Below, one piece after another: positions 1 to 8,568 of a stretch of DNA of 64,000 nucleotides; position 1 is the stretch's first letter, and each line of letters starts with the position of its first letter. The stretch spans positions 620,001 through 684,000 of the forward strand of contig NZ_JNYQ01000004.1 in assembly GCF_000717245.1 (NCBI RefSeq). Direction: 5' to 3'. The notes under the pieces are model-generated. The model saw only the letters and a program-made list of their open reading frames with translations, did no database searches and was not told where the DNA came from. Made by a program: the position numbers and the translations under genes. This DNA comes from Kitasatospora papulosa (lineage in GTDB: Bacteria > Actinomycetota > Actinomycetes > Streptomycetales > Streptomycetaceae).

Positions 1-642
1 GGCGAGGTGCCGGACGCCTCCCCCGAGCGGGTGCGGGAGTGGCTGCGCCGGCTCGTCGCACTCGCCGCGGACTTCGACGCGGCGGGCCGCTTCGACGAGC
101 TGGCCGACGACCAGGAGATCCTGGTCAGCGCGGGCGGCAGCGCGTGGTTCGACGCGGTCGCCGACGTCTTCGCCGGGATCCCCTCGCTGAGCCGGCCCGT
201 GTGCAGGCTGCTGCGCTCCGGCGCGTACGTCAGCCACGACGACGGCCACTACCGCCACCTCACGCCCTTCAACCGGATTCCCGAGGAGGGCGCGCTGCAG
301 CCCTCCTTCCGCCTCTGGGCGCAGGTGGTCTCCCGCCCCACTCCCGAGCAGGCCTTCGTCAACGCCGGGAAGCGGGACGCCGCCTACGACCTGGACCTCC
401 CCGAGGCGCAGGTCGTGCGCTCCGCCCGCGACGGCTCGGTGCGGCCCGCCACCGGGATCACCGTCAGCGGGCTGTCCGACCAGCACGGCTGGGTCCGCAC
501 GGATCCGGGCGCCGAGCTGGAGGTCGGCGACTGGATCGGCATGGGTCTGTCCCACCCCTGCACGTCGTTCGACAAGTGGCAGCTGATCCCGCTGGTGGAG
601 GCGGACGGCACCGTCACCGACTACATCCGCACCTTCTTCTGA
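1..642 (+). CDS. D-serine dehydratase-like PLP protein, C-terminal part
   Basis: The reading frame is open from base 1, so the start and the PLP-binding barrel lie outside the window; 213 codons are present. The C-terminal domain has the paired zinc-site pattern of the DSD1 / D-threonine aldolase-like family: a GLSDQHGWV segment, then SHPCTSFDKW with the His-x-Cys pair. Members are fold-type III PLP enzymes acting on D-serine, D-threonine or related D-amino acids. A D-aminoacylase follows 40 bp downstream on the same strand, so the two probably form a D-amino-acid catabolic operon: the aminoacylase frees D-amino acids and this enzyme deaminates or cleaves them. The exact substrate cannot be read from this fragment. 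Confidence 0.75.
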   Translation, partial: GEVPDASPERVREWLRRLVALAADFDAAGRFDELADDQEILVSAGGSAWFDAVADVFAGIPSLSRPVCRLLRSGAYVSHDDGHYRHLTPFNRIPEEGALQPSFRLWAQVVSRPTPEQAFVNAGKRDAAYDLDLPEAQVVRSARDGSVRPATGITVSGLSDQHGWVRTDPGAELEVGDWIGMGLSHPCTSFDKWQLIPLVEADGTVTDYIRTFF

Positions 643-682
643 TCCCGGCGGGACCTCTCCCCCACCCGAAAGGCGACCTCCC

Positions 683-2305
683 ATGGACCTGGTCATCCGC
701 GACGCCCGCGTCGTCGACGGCACCGGTACCCCCTCCTACCGCGCCGACGTGGCCATCACGGACGGCCGGATCACCGAGATCCGCCGGGAGGGCGACGGCC
801 CACGCCTCACCGCCGCCCGCACCCTGGACGCCGACGGCCTCGCACTGTCGCCGGGCTTCATCGACATGCACGCGCACAGCGACCTCGCCCTGCTGCGCGA
901 CCCCGACCACAGCGCGAAGGCCGCCCAGGGCGTCACCCTGGAGGTCCTCGGCCAGGACGGCCTGTCGTACGCCCCCGCCGACGACCGCACCCTCGCCGAG
1001 GTCCGCCGCTCCATCGCCGGCTGGAACGGCGACGGCAGCGACATCGACTTCGACTGGCGCACCGTCGGCGGTTATCTGGACCGCCTCGACCGCAACTTCG
1101 GCGGCCAGGGCATCGCCGTCAACGCCGCCTACCTGATCCCGCAGGGGACGGTCCGGATGCTCGCCGTCGGCTGGGACGACCGCCCCGCCACCGACGCCGA
1201 GCTGGACCGCATGAGGGAGCTCGTCGCCCAGGGCATGGCCGAGGGCGCGGTCGGCATGTCCTCGGGCCTGACCTACACGCCGGGGATGTACGCGAAGGAC
1301 GCCGAACTCACCGAGCTGTGCCGGGTGGTGGCGGCGCACGACGGTTACTACTGCCCCCATCACCGCTCGTACGGCGCCGGGGCCCTCCAGGCGTACGAGG
1401 AGATGGTGCAGCTCACCCGCGACGCCGGATGCGCCCTCCACCTCGCGCACGCCACCATGAACTTCGGCGTGAACAAGGGGAAGGCCCCCGAGCTCCTGAA
1501 CCTCCTGGACGAGGCCCTCGCGGCGGGCGCGGACATCTCCCTGGACACCTACCCGTACACGCCGGGGTGCACGACGCTCGTGGCGATGCTGCCGAGCTGG
1601 TCGAGCGAGGGCGGGCCGGAATCGATCCTGACCCGGCTCGCGGACGAGGGGACGGCCGAGCGGATCCGCCACCACGTGGAGGTCGTGGGCTCCGACGGCT
1701 GCCACGGGGTCCCGATCGAGTGGGACTCGATAGAGATCTCCGGGGTCAACAACCCTGACCTGTCCGGATACGTGGGCCGGACGGTCGCCGAGTCGGCGCG
1801 GCTGCGTGGCGAGGAACCCTGGGTGACGGCCCGTCGGGTGCTGGTCGAGGACAGGCTCGGCACGACGATCCTGCAGCACGTCGGCCACGAGGAGAACGTC
1901 CGCCGGATCATGGGCCACCGGGTCCACACCGGCGGCAGCGACGGCATCCTCCAGGGCGACAAGCCGCACCCCCGCGCCTACGGCACGTTCCCCCAGTACC
2001 TCGGCCGTTACGTGAGGGAGCTGGGCATCCTCTCCCTGGAGGAGTGCGTCGCCCACCTCACCTCCCGGCCGGCCGCGCGTCTGCGTCTGCCGGACCGCGG
2101 CCTCGTCCGCGAGGGATACCGCGCGGACCTCGTCCTCTTCGATCCGGCCACCGTGGCGGCCGGATCGACCTTCGAGGAGCCGCGTGTCCTGCCGGTGGGC
2201 ATCCCGCACGTCCTGATCGACGGCCGCTTCGTCGTCGAGGACGGGAAGCGCACCTCCACCCTCGCGGGCCGGGCGGTCCGGGGCACGGGCCGCGCGCGGG
2301 CCTGA
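683..2305 (+). CDS. N-acyl-D-amino-acid deacylase (D-aminoacylase)
   Basis: A 540-residue amidohydrolase-superfamily enzyme that should remove N-acyl groups from D-amino acids. The N-terminal beta domain (MDLVIRDARVVDGTG) is followed by the metal-binding GFIDMHAHSD at about residues 59-68. Later metal-site histidines lie in YYCPHHRSYG and LHLAHATMNF, and the catalytic-type Asp in HTGGSDGILQGDKPHPRAYGTF. This order is typical of D-aminoacylases and their dihydroorotase-like relatives. The ATG follows a GAAAGGCGACC ribosome site. It is the second gene of an operon with the PLP enzyme upstream and ends just before a strong hairpin. A D-hydantoinase-like activity cannot be fully excluded. Confidence 0.9.
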   Translation: MDLVIRDARVVDGTGTPSYRADVAITDGRITEIRREGDGPRLTAARTLDADGLALSPGFIDMHAHSDLALLRDPDHSAKAAQGVTLEVLGQDGLSYAPADDRTLAEVRRSIAGWNGDGSDIDFDWRTVGGYLDRLDRNFGGQGIAVNAAYLIPQGTVRMLAVGWDDRPATDAELDRMRELVAQGMAEGAVGMSSGLTYTPGMYAKDAELTELCRVVAAHDGYYCPHHRSYGAGALQAYEEMVQLTRDAGCALHLAHATMNFGVNKGKAPELLNLLDEALAAGADISLDTYPYTPGCTTLVAMLPSWSSEGGPESILTRLADEGTAERIRHHVEVVGSDGCHGVPIEWDSIEISGVNNPDLSGYVGRTVAESARLRGEEPWVTARRVLVEDRLGTTILQHVGHEENVRRIMGHRVHTGGSDGILQGDKPHPRAYGTFPQYLGRYVRELGILSLEECVAHLTSRPAARLRLPDRGLVREGYRADLVLFDPATVAAGSTFEEPRVLPVGIPHVLIDGRFVVEDGKRTSTLAGRAVRGTGRARA

Positions 2306-2311
2306 GGGAAC

Positions 2312-2340
2312 GCGGGGGCGGCCGGCGCGGCCGCCCCCGC
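2312..2340. terminator. Hairpin between convergent genes
   Basis: Perfect 12-bp stem (2312-2323 with 2329-2340) with a 5-base loop, lying between the D-aminoacylase stop and the stop of the opposing protease. It can serve both strands. No T-run follows, which is usual for streptomycete terminators. Confidence 0.75.
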
Positions 2341-2348
2341 CCCGCTCG

Positions 2349-3194
2349 CTACGGCTTGGGCAGTGCGCAGCCCGCCCGGTTCAGGTCGATCTGGTTGCCG
2401 GTGCCGATGCACGGCACCATGTTGTACGTCTGCTGGGCGTAGTTGATGCCCTTGCGCACGGTCACGGTGCCGTTCTCGGACACCTCGCACGGGTTGTTGT
2501 CCGTGCACTGCTGCCCGTCCTCGTTGCCGGTGTTGTTGACGGCGACGACCTTGCCGGTCGCGTTGTCGATCACCGGGGACCCCGACGTGCCGCCGATGGT
2601 CTGGCAGGCGGAGGTGTAGCGGACCGAGTCCTTCCAGGTCCAGGCACCCTCCTTGAGCCGGTAGGCGAACCCGTCGACGGCGCAGCTGTAGGTGCGCTTC
2701 CAGTAGCCGGAGGCGACGGTGATCGCCTTGCCCTGGGTCGGGCGGGCGGTGTCGAGCTCGAGGGCCTTGATGCCGTAGGAGCTCTCGATCTGGGCGTAGG
2801 TGCGGGTGAGTTGGTACAGCGAGACGTCGGTGTCCGTCATCGTCCCGTACGCGATCTTGGATGCCCGCAGGGTGCCGACACCGCTGCCCGCCGCGTTCAG
2901 CAGGGTGAAGCTGCGGGTCGACGCCCTGTTGAGCACGACCTGGCCCGGTGCCGGGAAACCGGTCTCCAGGCAGTGGCCGTTGGACAGGACCAGGGCGGGG
3001 TCGCCCGGCTGCGACGACGGCGCCCGGACGACCGAGCCGGAGCAGTTGCTCAGCGCGACCGTGCCGGCGAAGGTGACGGCCTTGGCGCGGACTTCGGCCC
3101 CGCCCTGATCCGTGGCCGTGGACGCCGCCGCAGGTGCGATGCCCGCCCCGAGGAACAGGACGGAAAGAACTGCGCCGACCAGAGGCTTCTTCAT
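2349..3194 (-). CDS. Secreted trypsin-like serine protease
   Basis: A 281-residue S1-family protease. The start at 3194 is chosen because a GGAGGGG ribosome site precedes it and MKKPLVGAVLSVLFLGAGIA begins a clear signal peptide ending near AAAS; a longer in-frame start adds only poor sequence. Catalytic triad segments are visible: His in LSNGHCLETG, Asp in TDTDVSLYQL and Ser in GGTSGSPVID. Paired cysteines suggest an extracellular disulphide-bonded enzyme. It is convergent with the D-aminoacylase and stands alone. Its natural substrate is not deducible; such proteases in streptomycetes commonly act on external or cell-wall protein. Confidence 0.85.
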   Translation of the reverse strand: MKKPLVGAVLSVLFLGAGIAPAAASTATDQGGAEVRAKAVTFAGTVALSNCSGSVVRAPSSQPGDPALVLSNGHCLETGFPAPGQVVLNRASTRSFTLLNAAGSGVGTLRASKIAYGTMTDTDVSLYQLTRTYAQIESSYGIKALELDTARPTQGKAITVASGYWKRTYSCAVDGFAYRLKEGAWTWKDSVRYTSACQTIGGTSGSPVIDNATGKVVAVNNTGNEDGQQCTDNNPCEVSENGTVTVRKGINYAQQTYNMVPCIGTGNQIDLNRAGCALPKP

Positions 3195-3423
3195 GTGGGG
3201 GTCCCCTCCAGATGCGCCAGTGACCGGAGTTCTTCCGGTTTGACATGCGCATGTTGGCCTACGGGAGGGAGGGCCGACAAGGGGCGAATTCAAGCCGCGC
3301 CCCGACCGTGCCCGCGGGCCGGGCGCCGCACGTCCGGCAGGGCATGGCGGAGGCGTGTTCCCCTCCCCTTCTGCGCGCCCGGAGCACGTGAAAACCCCTG
3401 AGCCGTCTGCGTACTGTCGGGGT

Positions 3424-4236
3424 ATGACACTCGACCTCGACGCCTACTTCGCCCGCATCGGCTGGTCCGGGGAGCGCCGCCCCACCGTGGAGGTGCTGCG
3501 GTCCGTGCACCGCGCCCACATGCTGGGCATCCCGTTCGAGAATCTGGAACCCCTACTCGGCAGCGCCCCCTCCCTCGCGCTCCCGGACCTGGAGAGGAAG
3601 CTCGTCCGCGGTGACCGCGGCGGGTACTGCTACGAGCACAACACCCTCCTCGCCGCCGCCCTGAACCAGCTCGGATTCAGGGTGACGCTGCTGACCGCGC
3701 GGGTGGTGGTGGGCGCCGCGCCCGGTGACATCAGGCCCCGTACGCACATGCTGATGCAGGTGGACGTGGAGGGTGAGCCCGTTTCCTACCTCGCCGACGT
3801 CGGCTTCGGCTCGCACGGCGCGCTGCTGGAGCCGATCCCGCTGGCCGTGGACGCCGAACTGCTCGACACCCCGAGGCGCCACCGGCTCGTGCACGCCCCG
3901 CACGACGGTCCGCTGGAGATGTGGGAACTCCAGGCGGACAAGGGCGGCTACTGGGAGCCGCAGTACGAGTTCACCCTGGAGCCCTTCGAGGCCCCGGACT
4001 ACGAGGTCATCAACTGGCACATCGCGACGAACCCGCGCTCGCCGTTCCGGCAGGCGCTGTACGCCCAGCGCACCCTGCCGGGCCTGCACCGCGCCCTGTC
4101 CGGGCGGACGCTGGTGGAGACCGCCGACGACGGCACGGTCGCGGAGCGGGAGCTGTCCGGCCCCGCCGAGGTGCTGCGGGTGCTGGCCGAGGACTTCGAC
4201 GTACACCTTCCCGAGGGGACCGTCCTGCCCGGCTGA
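3424..4236 (+). CDS. nat: Arylamine N-acetyltransferase
   Basis: A 270-residue NAT-family enzyme that moves acetyl from acetyl-CoA to arylamines or hydrazines. The Cys-His-Asp triad is visible: Cys in RGGYCYEHN, His in RPRTHMLMQV, Asp in YLADVGFGSH. The N-terminal YFARIGWSG and the PFENLEPLLG segment are also family hallmarks, and the length fits. The ATG at 3424 is preferred over an in-frame ATG 69 bp upstream because homology begins at MTLDLDAYF. It is monocistronic. In actinomycetes a NAT may also act in secondary metabolism, but no biosynthetic cluster is nearby. Confidence 0.93.
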   Translation: MTLDLDAYFARIGWSGERRPTVEVLRSVHRAHMLGIPFENLEPLLGSAPSLALPDLERKLVRGDRGGYCYEHNTLLAAALNQLGFRVTLLTARVVVGAAPGDIRPRTHMLMQVDVEGEPVSYLADVGFGSHGALLEPIPLAVDAELLDTPRRHRLVHAPHDGPLEMWELQADKGGYWEPQYEFTLEPFEAPDYEVINWHIATNPRSPFRQALYAQRTLPGLHRALSGRTLVETADDGTVAERELSGPAEVLRVLAEDFDVHLPEGTVLPG

Positions 4237-4496
4237 CCGGGGCGCCGGCGGGCGCGGGCCGGTCCGCGGGGGCGCGCCCCGGGTCACGTGCGCGCCCCCG
4301 CGTGGCGCATCTCACCCGGTACGTGCCCGATGCCCGCTTTCCAAGCCGCAGCGCCGCCCCGACCGGCCGTTCCCACGGTCCGCGGCCGGGGCGGCATGCC
4401 GATGGAAGACCCCGCCCGCCGACGCGCGTGCCCGTAGGGAGCAACCGGCCGGGGAACCGGGAGCACCGCGCGAAACACGGTCGTAAGCTCGCAGAC

Positions 4497-5708
4497 ATGC
4501 AGGTCATCCAGTCAACGAAGCTCTCCGGCGTCTGTTACGAGATCCGCGGCCCCGTCCTCGAGGAAGCGATGCGGCTCGAAGCCGCAGGTCATCGCATCCT
4601 CAAGCTGAACACCGGGAACCCGGCCGCGTTCGGGTTCGAGTGCCCGCCGGAGATCCTCGAGGACATCCTGCGCAACCTGTCCGGCGCGCACGGCTACGGC
4701 GACGCGAAGGGCCTGCTGTCCGCGCGCCGCGCGGTGATGCAGCACTACCAGACCAAGGGCATCGACCTGGACGTCGAGGACGTCTACCTGGGCAACGGCG
4801 TCTCCGAGCTGATCCAGATGTCGATGCAGGCACTGCTCGACGACGGCGACGAGGTGCTCGTCCCCGCTCCGGACTACCCCCTGTGGACGGCCTCGGTCTC
4901 GCTGGCCGGCGGCACGGCGGTGCACTACCGGTGCGACGAGCAGGCCGACTGGATGCCCGACCTCGCCGACATCGAGCGGAAGATCACCGACCGCACCAAG
5001 GCGCTGGTGATCATCAACCCGAACAATCCGACCGGCGCGGTCTACGACGACGAGATGCTGCGCGGGCTGACGGAGATCGCCCGGCGCCACAACCTGGTCG
5101 TCTGCTCCGACGAGATCTACGACCGGATCCTCTACGACGGCGCGACGCACACCCCGACCGCCGCGATCGCCCCGGACCTGATGGTGCTCACCTTCAACGG
5201 GCTCTCCAAGAACTACCGGATCGCGGGATACCGCTCCGGCTGGATGGCGGTCTGCGGCCCGAAGGCGCACGCGACCTCGTACATCGAGGGCCTGACGATC
5301 CTGGCCAACATGCGGCTGTGCGCCAACATGCCCGCGCAGCACGCGGTGGCCACCGCGCTCGGCGGGCGGCAGTCGATCAACGAACTGGTGCTGCCGGGCG
5401 GCCGGATCCTGGAACAGCGGGACGTGGCGTACGACCTGCTGACCCGGATCCCCGGGGTGACCTGCGTGAAGCCGAAGGGGGCGCTGTACCTCTTCCCGAG
5501 GCTCGACCCCAAGGTCTTCAAGATCAAGGACGACCGGCAGATGGTCCTCGACCTGCTGCGGGCCGAGAAGATCATGGTGGTGCAGGGCACCGGATTCAAC
5601 TGGCCCGAGCCCGATCACTTCCGGGTGGTCACGCTGCCGCCGGCGAAGGACCTGACCGACGCGGTGACCCGTATCGGAAACTTCCTGGACGGCTACAGCC
5701 AGCCCTGA
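4497..5708 (+). CDS. Pyridoxal-phosphate aminotransferase (AlaA type)
   Basis: A 403-residue fold-type I class I/II aminotransferase, probably glutamate-pyruvate (alanine-forming) by similarity to AlaA. The Schiff-base lysine is in NGLSKNYRIAGYRSGW, the NPNNPTGAVYD motif contacts the cofactor, and the SDEIYDRILYDG segment carries the PLP-ring Asp/Tyr pair. The ATG at 4497 begins MQVIQSTKLSGVCYEIRGP, the conserved start of this subgroup. It stands alone on the + strand. Valine or 2-aminobutyrate activity is possible. Confidence 0.88.
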   Translation: MQVIQSTKLSGVCYEIRGPVLEEAMRLEAAGHRILKLNTGNPAAFGFECPPEILEDILRNLSGAHGYGDAKGLLSARRAVMQHYQTKGIDLDVEDVYLGNGVSELIQMSMQALLDDGDEVLVPAPDYPLWTASVSLAGGTAVHYRCDEQADWMPDLADIERKITDRTKALVIINPNNPTGAVYDDEMLRGLTEIARRHNLVVCSDEIYDRILYDGATHTPTAAIAPDLMVLTFNGLSKNYRIAGYRSGWMAVCGPKAHATSYIEGLTILANMRLCANMPAQHAVATALGGRQSINELVLPGGRILEQRDVAYDLLTRIPGVTCVKPKGALYLFPRLDPKVFKIKDDRQMVLDLLRAEKIMVVQGTGFNWPEPDHFRVVTLPPAKDLTDAVTRIGNFLDGYSQP

Positions 5709-5758
5709 CCGGCCCGTACGGCCCCCGCACCCGAGATCCTTCCGGATCCGACACAACT

Positions 5759-5773
5759 TTAGACTGAATCCAA
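5759..5773. promoter_or_regulatory. Fur/PerR-like 7-1-7 imperfect palindrome
   Basis: TTAGACT-G-AATCCAA forms a 7-1-7 inverted repeat in which 5 of 7 positions pair. It lies 37 bp upstream of the start of the following 132-residue protein. AT-rich 7-1-7 dyads are the usual site shape for Fur-family repressors, and the surrounding bases are less GC-rich than the rest of the region. This is a pattern call only. Confidence 0.35.
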
Positions 5774-5810
5774 GATAGGATGGCCTTACTGCAACACCAG
5801 GAGGCCACCC

Positions 5811-6209
5811 ATGTACGAGCCGATCCGCAGCAAGTCGGTCCACACATCGGCCGACAACGCCGATTTCCCGCACCGCAGCCGCGAGGACGAGCTGGACATC
5901 CAGCTCGCCGGACATCTCGCGGCCCTGCTCGCCGTCACCGACGAGCTGGGCCTCACCGCCCTGGGCGAACGCATCGCCCAGCAGGTGGCCAGGCTCCGTT
6001 CCGCTCCGCCCGCCCGGCACGCCGGACGGAGCGAGGCGTCCCCGGCGGCCCTGCACCGCCGGGCGCACGCGCTCGCCGGCCGGGCCCTGGTGGTGGCGGC
6101 ATCCCGCGCCGACACCGCCGTCGCGATCCTGGCGGCCGAGGCCATGGACACGCACGCCGCGGCCCTGTCCACCCCCACCGCGCCCACCGTCCTGGTCGGC
6201 GCGCCCTGA
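5811..6209 (+). CDS. Small alanine-rich helical protein of unknown function
   Basis: A 132-residue protein with a GGAGG ribosome site before its ATG. No catalytic motif, signal peptide or membrane segment is seen. The sequence is mostly helical, with HisAla-rich stretches such as LAGHLAALLAVTDELGL and RALVVAASRADTAVAIL. It looks like a streptomycete-restricted family and I do not recognise a function. A Fur-like inverted repeat lies in its upstream region, so metal or peroxide control is possible. Confidence 0.7.
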   Translation: MYEPIRSKSVHTSADNADFPHRSREDELDIQLAGHLAALLAVTDELGLTALGERIAQQVARLRSAPPARHAGRSEASPAALHRRAHALAGRALVVAASRADTAVAILAAEAMDTHAAALSTPTAPTVLVGAP

Positions 6210-6534
6210 CGGCCCCGGTCCACGGGTCGCGAAGACGCGTGGACCGGGTGCCACACACCCGCGGGACGCGGCCGGCGGGACGTGGGCGTGCGAGGCCGGA
6301 CGCACCGGCCGTCCGCCGCACCTCACGCGACAGATGTGAAGGTCGTGCGTGCACGTTGTCGGCGACGCATGGACGTTCGCTCCGACACGGGGTACGACCA
6401 CGCCGGAGAGGGTCTCCTGGAAGAAGCGGCACCCGGAACCATGAGGGGGCTCCGGGTGCCGTGCCGCGGCGGGCCGTCGGCCCCACAGGTCAGGGCGGAC
6501 GCCGAAGGGACCCGGCCGCGGAGTCGGGACGCGG
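6210..6534. other. 325-bp convergent intergenic region
   Basis: It lies between the 132-residue protein and the 3' end of pckG. The only structure noticed is the hairpin listed separately. No credible coding region with a ribosome site was found on either strand. Confidence 0.5.
6427..6461. terminator. Hairpin downstream of pckG
   Basis: Perfect 11-bp stem (6427-6437 with 6451-6461) and a 13-base loop, about 75 bp past the pckG stop on the minus strand. It is a candidate rho-independent terminator without a T-run and may act for both converging genes. Confidence 0.6.
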
Positions 6535-8361
6535 TCAGCCCAGGCGCTGGACCAGCGCGCGGTACTCGTCCCACAGCTCCTTCGGCGTGTGGTCGCCGAA
6601 GGTGTTGAGGTGCTCGGGGATCAGCGCCGCCTCCTCGCGCCAGACCTCCTTGTCGACGGACAGCAGGAAGTCGAGCTCGGACTCGGAGAGTTCCAGCCCC
6701 TCGGTGTCCAGGGAGCCCTTGGCCGGCAGGATGCCGATCGGGGTCTCGACGCCCTCGGCCCTGCCGTCCAGCCGCTCGACGATCCACTTGAGGACGCGGC
6801 TGTTCTCACCGAACCCGGGCCAGACGAACCTGCCCGCGTCGTCCTTGCGGAACCAGTTCACGTAGTAGATCTTCGGCAGCTTCGACCGGTCCGCCTTGTC
6901 GTTGCCGACCTCGACCCAGTGCTTCATGTAGTCGCCCATGTTGTAGCCGCAGAACGGCAGCATGGCGAACGGGTCGCGGCGCAGCTCGCCGACCTTGCCC
7001 TCGGCGGCGGCGGTCTTCTCCGAGGCGACGTTGGCGCCGAGGAAGACGCCGTGCTGCCAGGTGAAGGACTCGGTGACCAGCGGGACCGCGGACGCGCGGC
7101 GGCCGCCGAAGAGGATCGCCGAGATCGGCACACCCTTCGGGTCCTCCCACTCGGGCGCGATGATCGGGCACTGCCCGGCGGGGACGGTGAAGCGGGCGTT
7201 GGGGTGGGCGGCGGGCGTGCCGGACTCGGGCGTCCAGTCGTTGCCCTTCCAGTCCGTGAGGTGCGCGGGCAGTTCCTCGGTCATGCCCTCCCACCACACG
7301 TCGCCGTCGTCGGTGAGCGCGACGTTGGTGAAGACGGAGTTGCCCCACATGGTCTTCATGGCGTTGGCGTTGGTGTGCTCGCCGGTGCCGGGCGCGACAC
7401 CGAAGAAGCCGGCCTCGGGGTTGATGGCGTACAGCTGGCCGTCCTCGCCGAACCGCATCCAGGCGATGTCGTCGCCGATGGTCTCGACGGTCCAGCCGGG
7501 GATGGTGGGCTCCAGCATGGCGAGGTTGGTCTTGCCGCAGGCGCTCGGGAAGGCGGCGGCGACGTACTTCGCCCCGCCACGCGGGGGCGTGAGCTTGAGG
7601 ATCAGCATGTGCTCGGCGAGCCAGCCCTCGTCGCGGGCCATGACGGAGGCGATGCGCAGGGCGTAGCACTTCTTGCCGAGCAGGGCGTTGCCGCCGTAAC
7701 CCGAACCGTAGGACCAGATCTCCCGGTCCTCGGGGAAGTGCGAGATGTACTTGGTGGAGTTGCAGGGCCACGGGACGTCGGCCTCGCCCTCGGCCAGGGG
7801 GGCGCCGAGGGTGTGGACGGCCTTGACGAAGAAGCCGTCCGTGCCGAGCTCGTCCAGGACCTCCTGGCCCATGCGCGTCATGGTGCGCATGGAGACGGCG
7901 ACGTACGCGGAGTCGGTGATCTCGACGCCGATCGCGGAGAGCGGCGAGCCGACGGGGCCCATGCAGAACGGGACGACGTACATCGTGCGGCCGCGCATGG
8001 AGCCGCGGAAGACGCCGCTCTCCCCCGCGAAGATCTCCCGCATCTCGGCGGGCGCCTTCCAGTGGTTGGTCGGGCCCGCGTCCTCCTCCTTCTCGGAGCA
8101 GATGTAGGTGCGGTCCTCGACGCGGGCGACGTCGCTCGGGTCGGAGGCGGCGTAGTACGAGTTGGGGCGCTTGACCGGGTCGAGCTTCGTGAACGTGCCC
8201 TTGGCGACGAGCTCCCCGCACAGGCGCTCGTACTCGGCCTCGGAGCCGTCGCACCAGACCACGCGGTCCGGCTGGGTGAGGGCGGCGATCTCGTCCACCC
8301 AGGAGAGGAGCTCCTGGTGCCGAGTGGGAACAGTGAGGGGAGCCGCGATGTCTCGCGCCAC
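6535..8361 (-). CDS. pckG: Phosphoenolpyruvate carboxykinase (GTP)
   Basis: A 608-residue GTP-dependent PEPCK that converts oxaloacetate and GTP to PEP, CO2 and GDP at the entry to gluconeogenesis. The kinase-1a type P-loop is FPSACGKTNLAML, the metal-site region is TIGDDIAWM, and the guanine-nucleotide region is in NWFRKDDAGRFVWPGFGEN. The length matches the GTP class rather than the shorter ATP class. The start MARDIAAPLTVPTRHQELL fits actinobacterial homologues. It is transcribed alone, away from the hemolysin III-like gene, with about 207 bp of shared upstream region. Confidence 0.97.
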   Translation of the reverse strand: MARDIAAPLTVPTRHQELLSWVDEIAALTQPDRVVWCDGSEAEYERLCGELVAKGTFTKLDPVKRPNSYYAASDPSDVARVEDRTYICSEKEEDAGPTNHWKAPAEMREIFAGESGVFRGSMRGRTMYVVPFCMGPVGSPLSAIGVEITDSAYVAVSMRTMTRMGQEVLDELGTDGFFVKAVHTLGAPLAEGEADVPWPCNSTKYISHFPEDREIWSYGSGYGGNALLGKKCYALRIASVMARDEGWLAEHMLILKLTPPRGGAKYVAAAFPSACGKTNLAMLEPTIPGWTVETIGDDIAWMRFGEDGQLYAINPEAGFFGVAPGTGEHTNANAMKTMWGNSVFTNVALTDDGDVWWEGMTEELPAHLTDWKGNDWTPESGTPAAHPNARFTVPAGQCPIIAPEWEDPKGVPISAILFGGRRASAVPLVTESFTWQHGVFLGANVASEKTAAAEGKVGELRRDPFAMLPFCGYNMGDYMKHWVEVGNDKADRSKLPKIYYVNWFRKDDAGRFVWPGFGENSRVLKWIVERLDGRAEGVETPIGILPAKGSLDTEGLELSESELDFLLSVDKEVWREEAALIPEHLNTFGDHTPKELWDEYRALVQRLG

Positions 8362-8538
8362 GATCGCTCCTTGTAGAGAGGGTGTGTTGTCCGGCCCCGT
8401 GGGGGCTGCGACCCGGATGCTGACCCCTTCGAATTCCCCTGGCGCTCATCCGGTGCCGACCGCACTCATTTGATCATCCGACCATCCCGCCCATATGTCC
8501 AGGGGGCCGCACACGTGAGCATCACCACTCGGATCCGT

Positions 8539-8558
8539 TACCTACGGAAGCGTAGGTA
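8539..8558. promoter_or_regulatory. Perfect 8-4-8 palindromic operator
   Basis: TACCTACG-GAAG-CGTAGGTA is a perfect inverted repeat ending 10 bp before the start of the TrhA-like gene. Its right arm contains TAGGTA (8553-8558), a plausible -10 element. That would put the transcript start close to the ATG, giving a nearly leaderless mRNA repressed by a factor sitting over the promoter. The shape suggests a TetR-type repressor. Confidence 0.6.
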
Positions 8559-8568
8559 GCATGCGGAC

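Noticed and set aside
614..2209. Long open frame antisense to the D-aminoacylase gene
   Set aside because: High GC keeps antisense frames open. It has no ribosome site and no recognisable protein, and it overlaps a clear enzyme gene completely.
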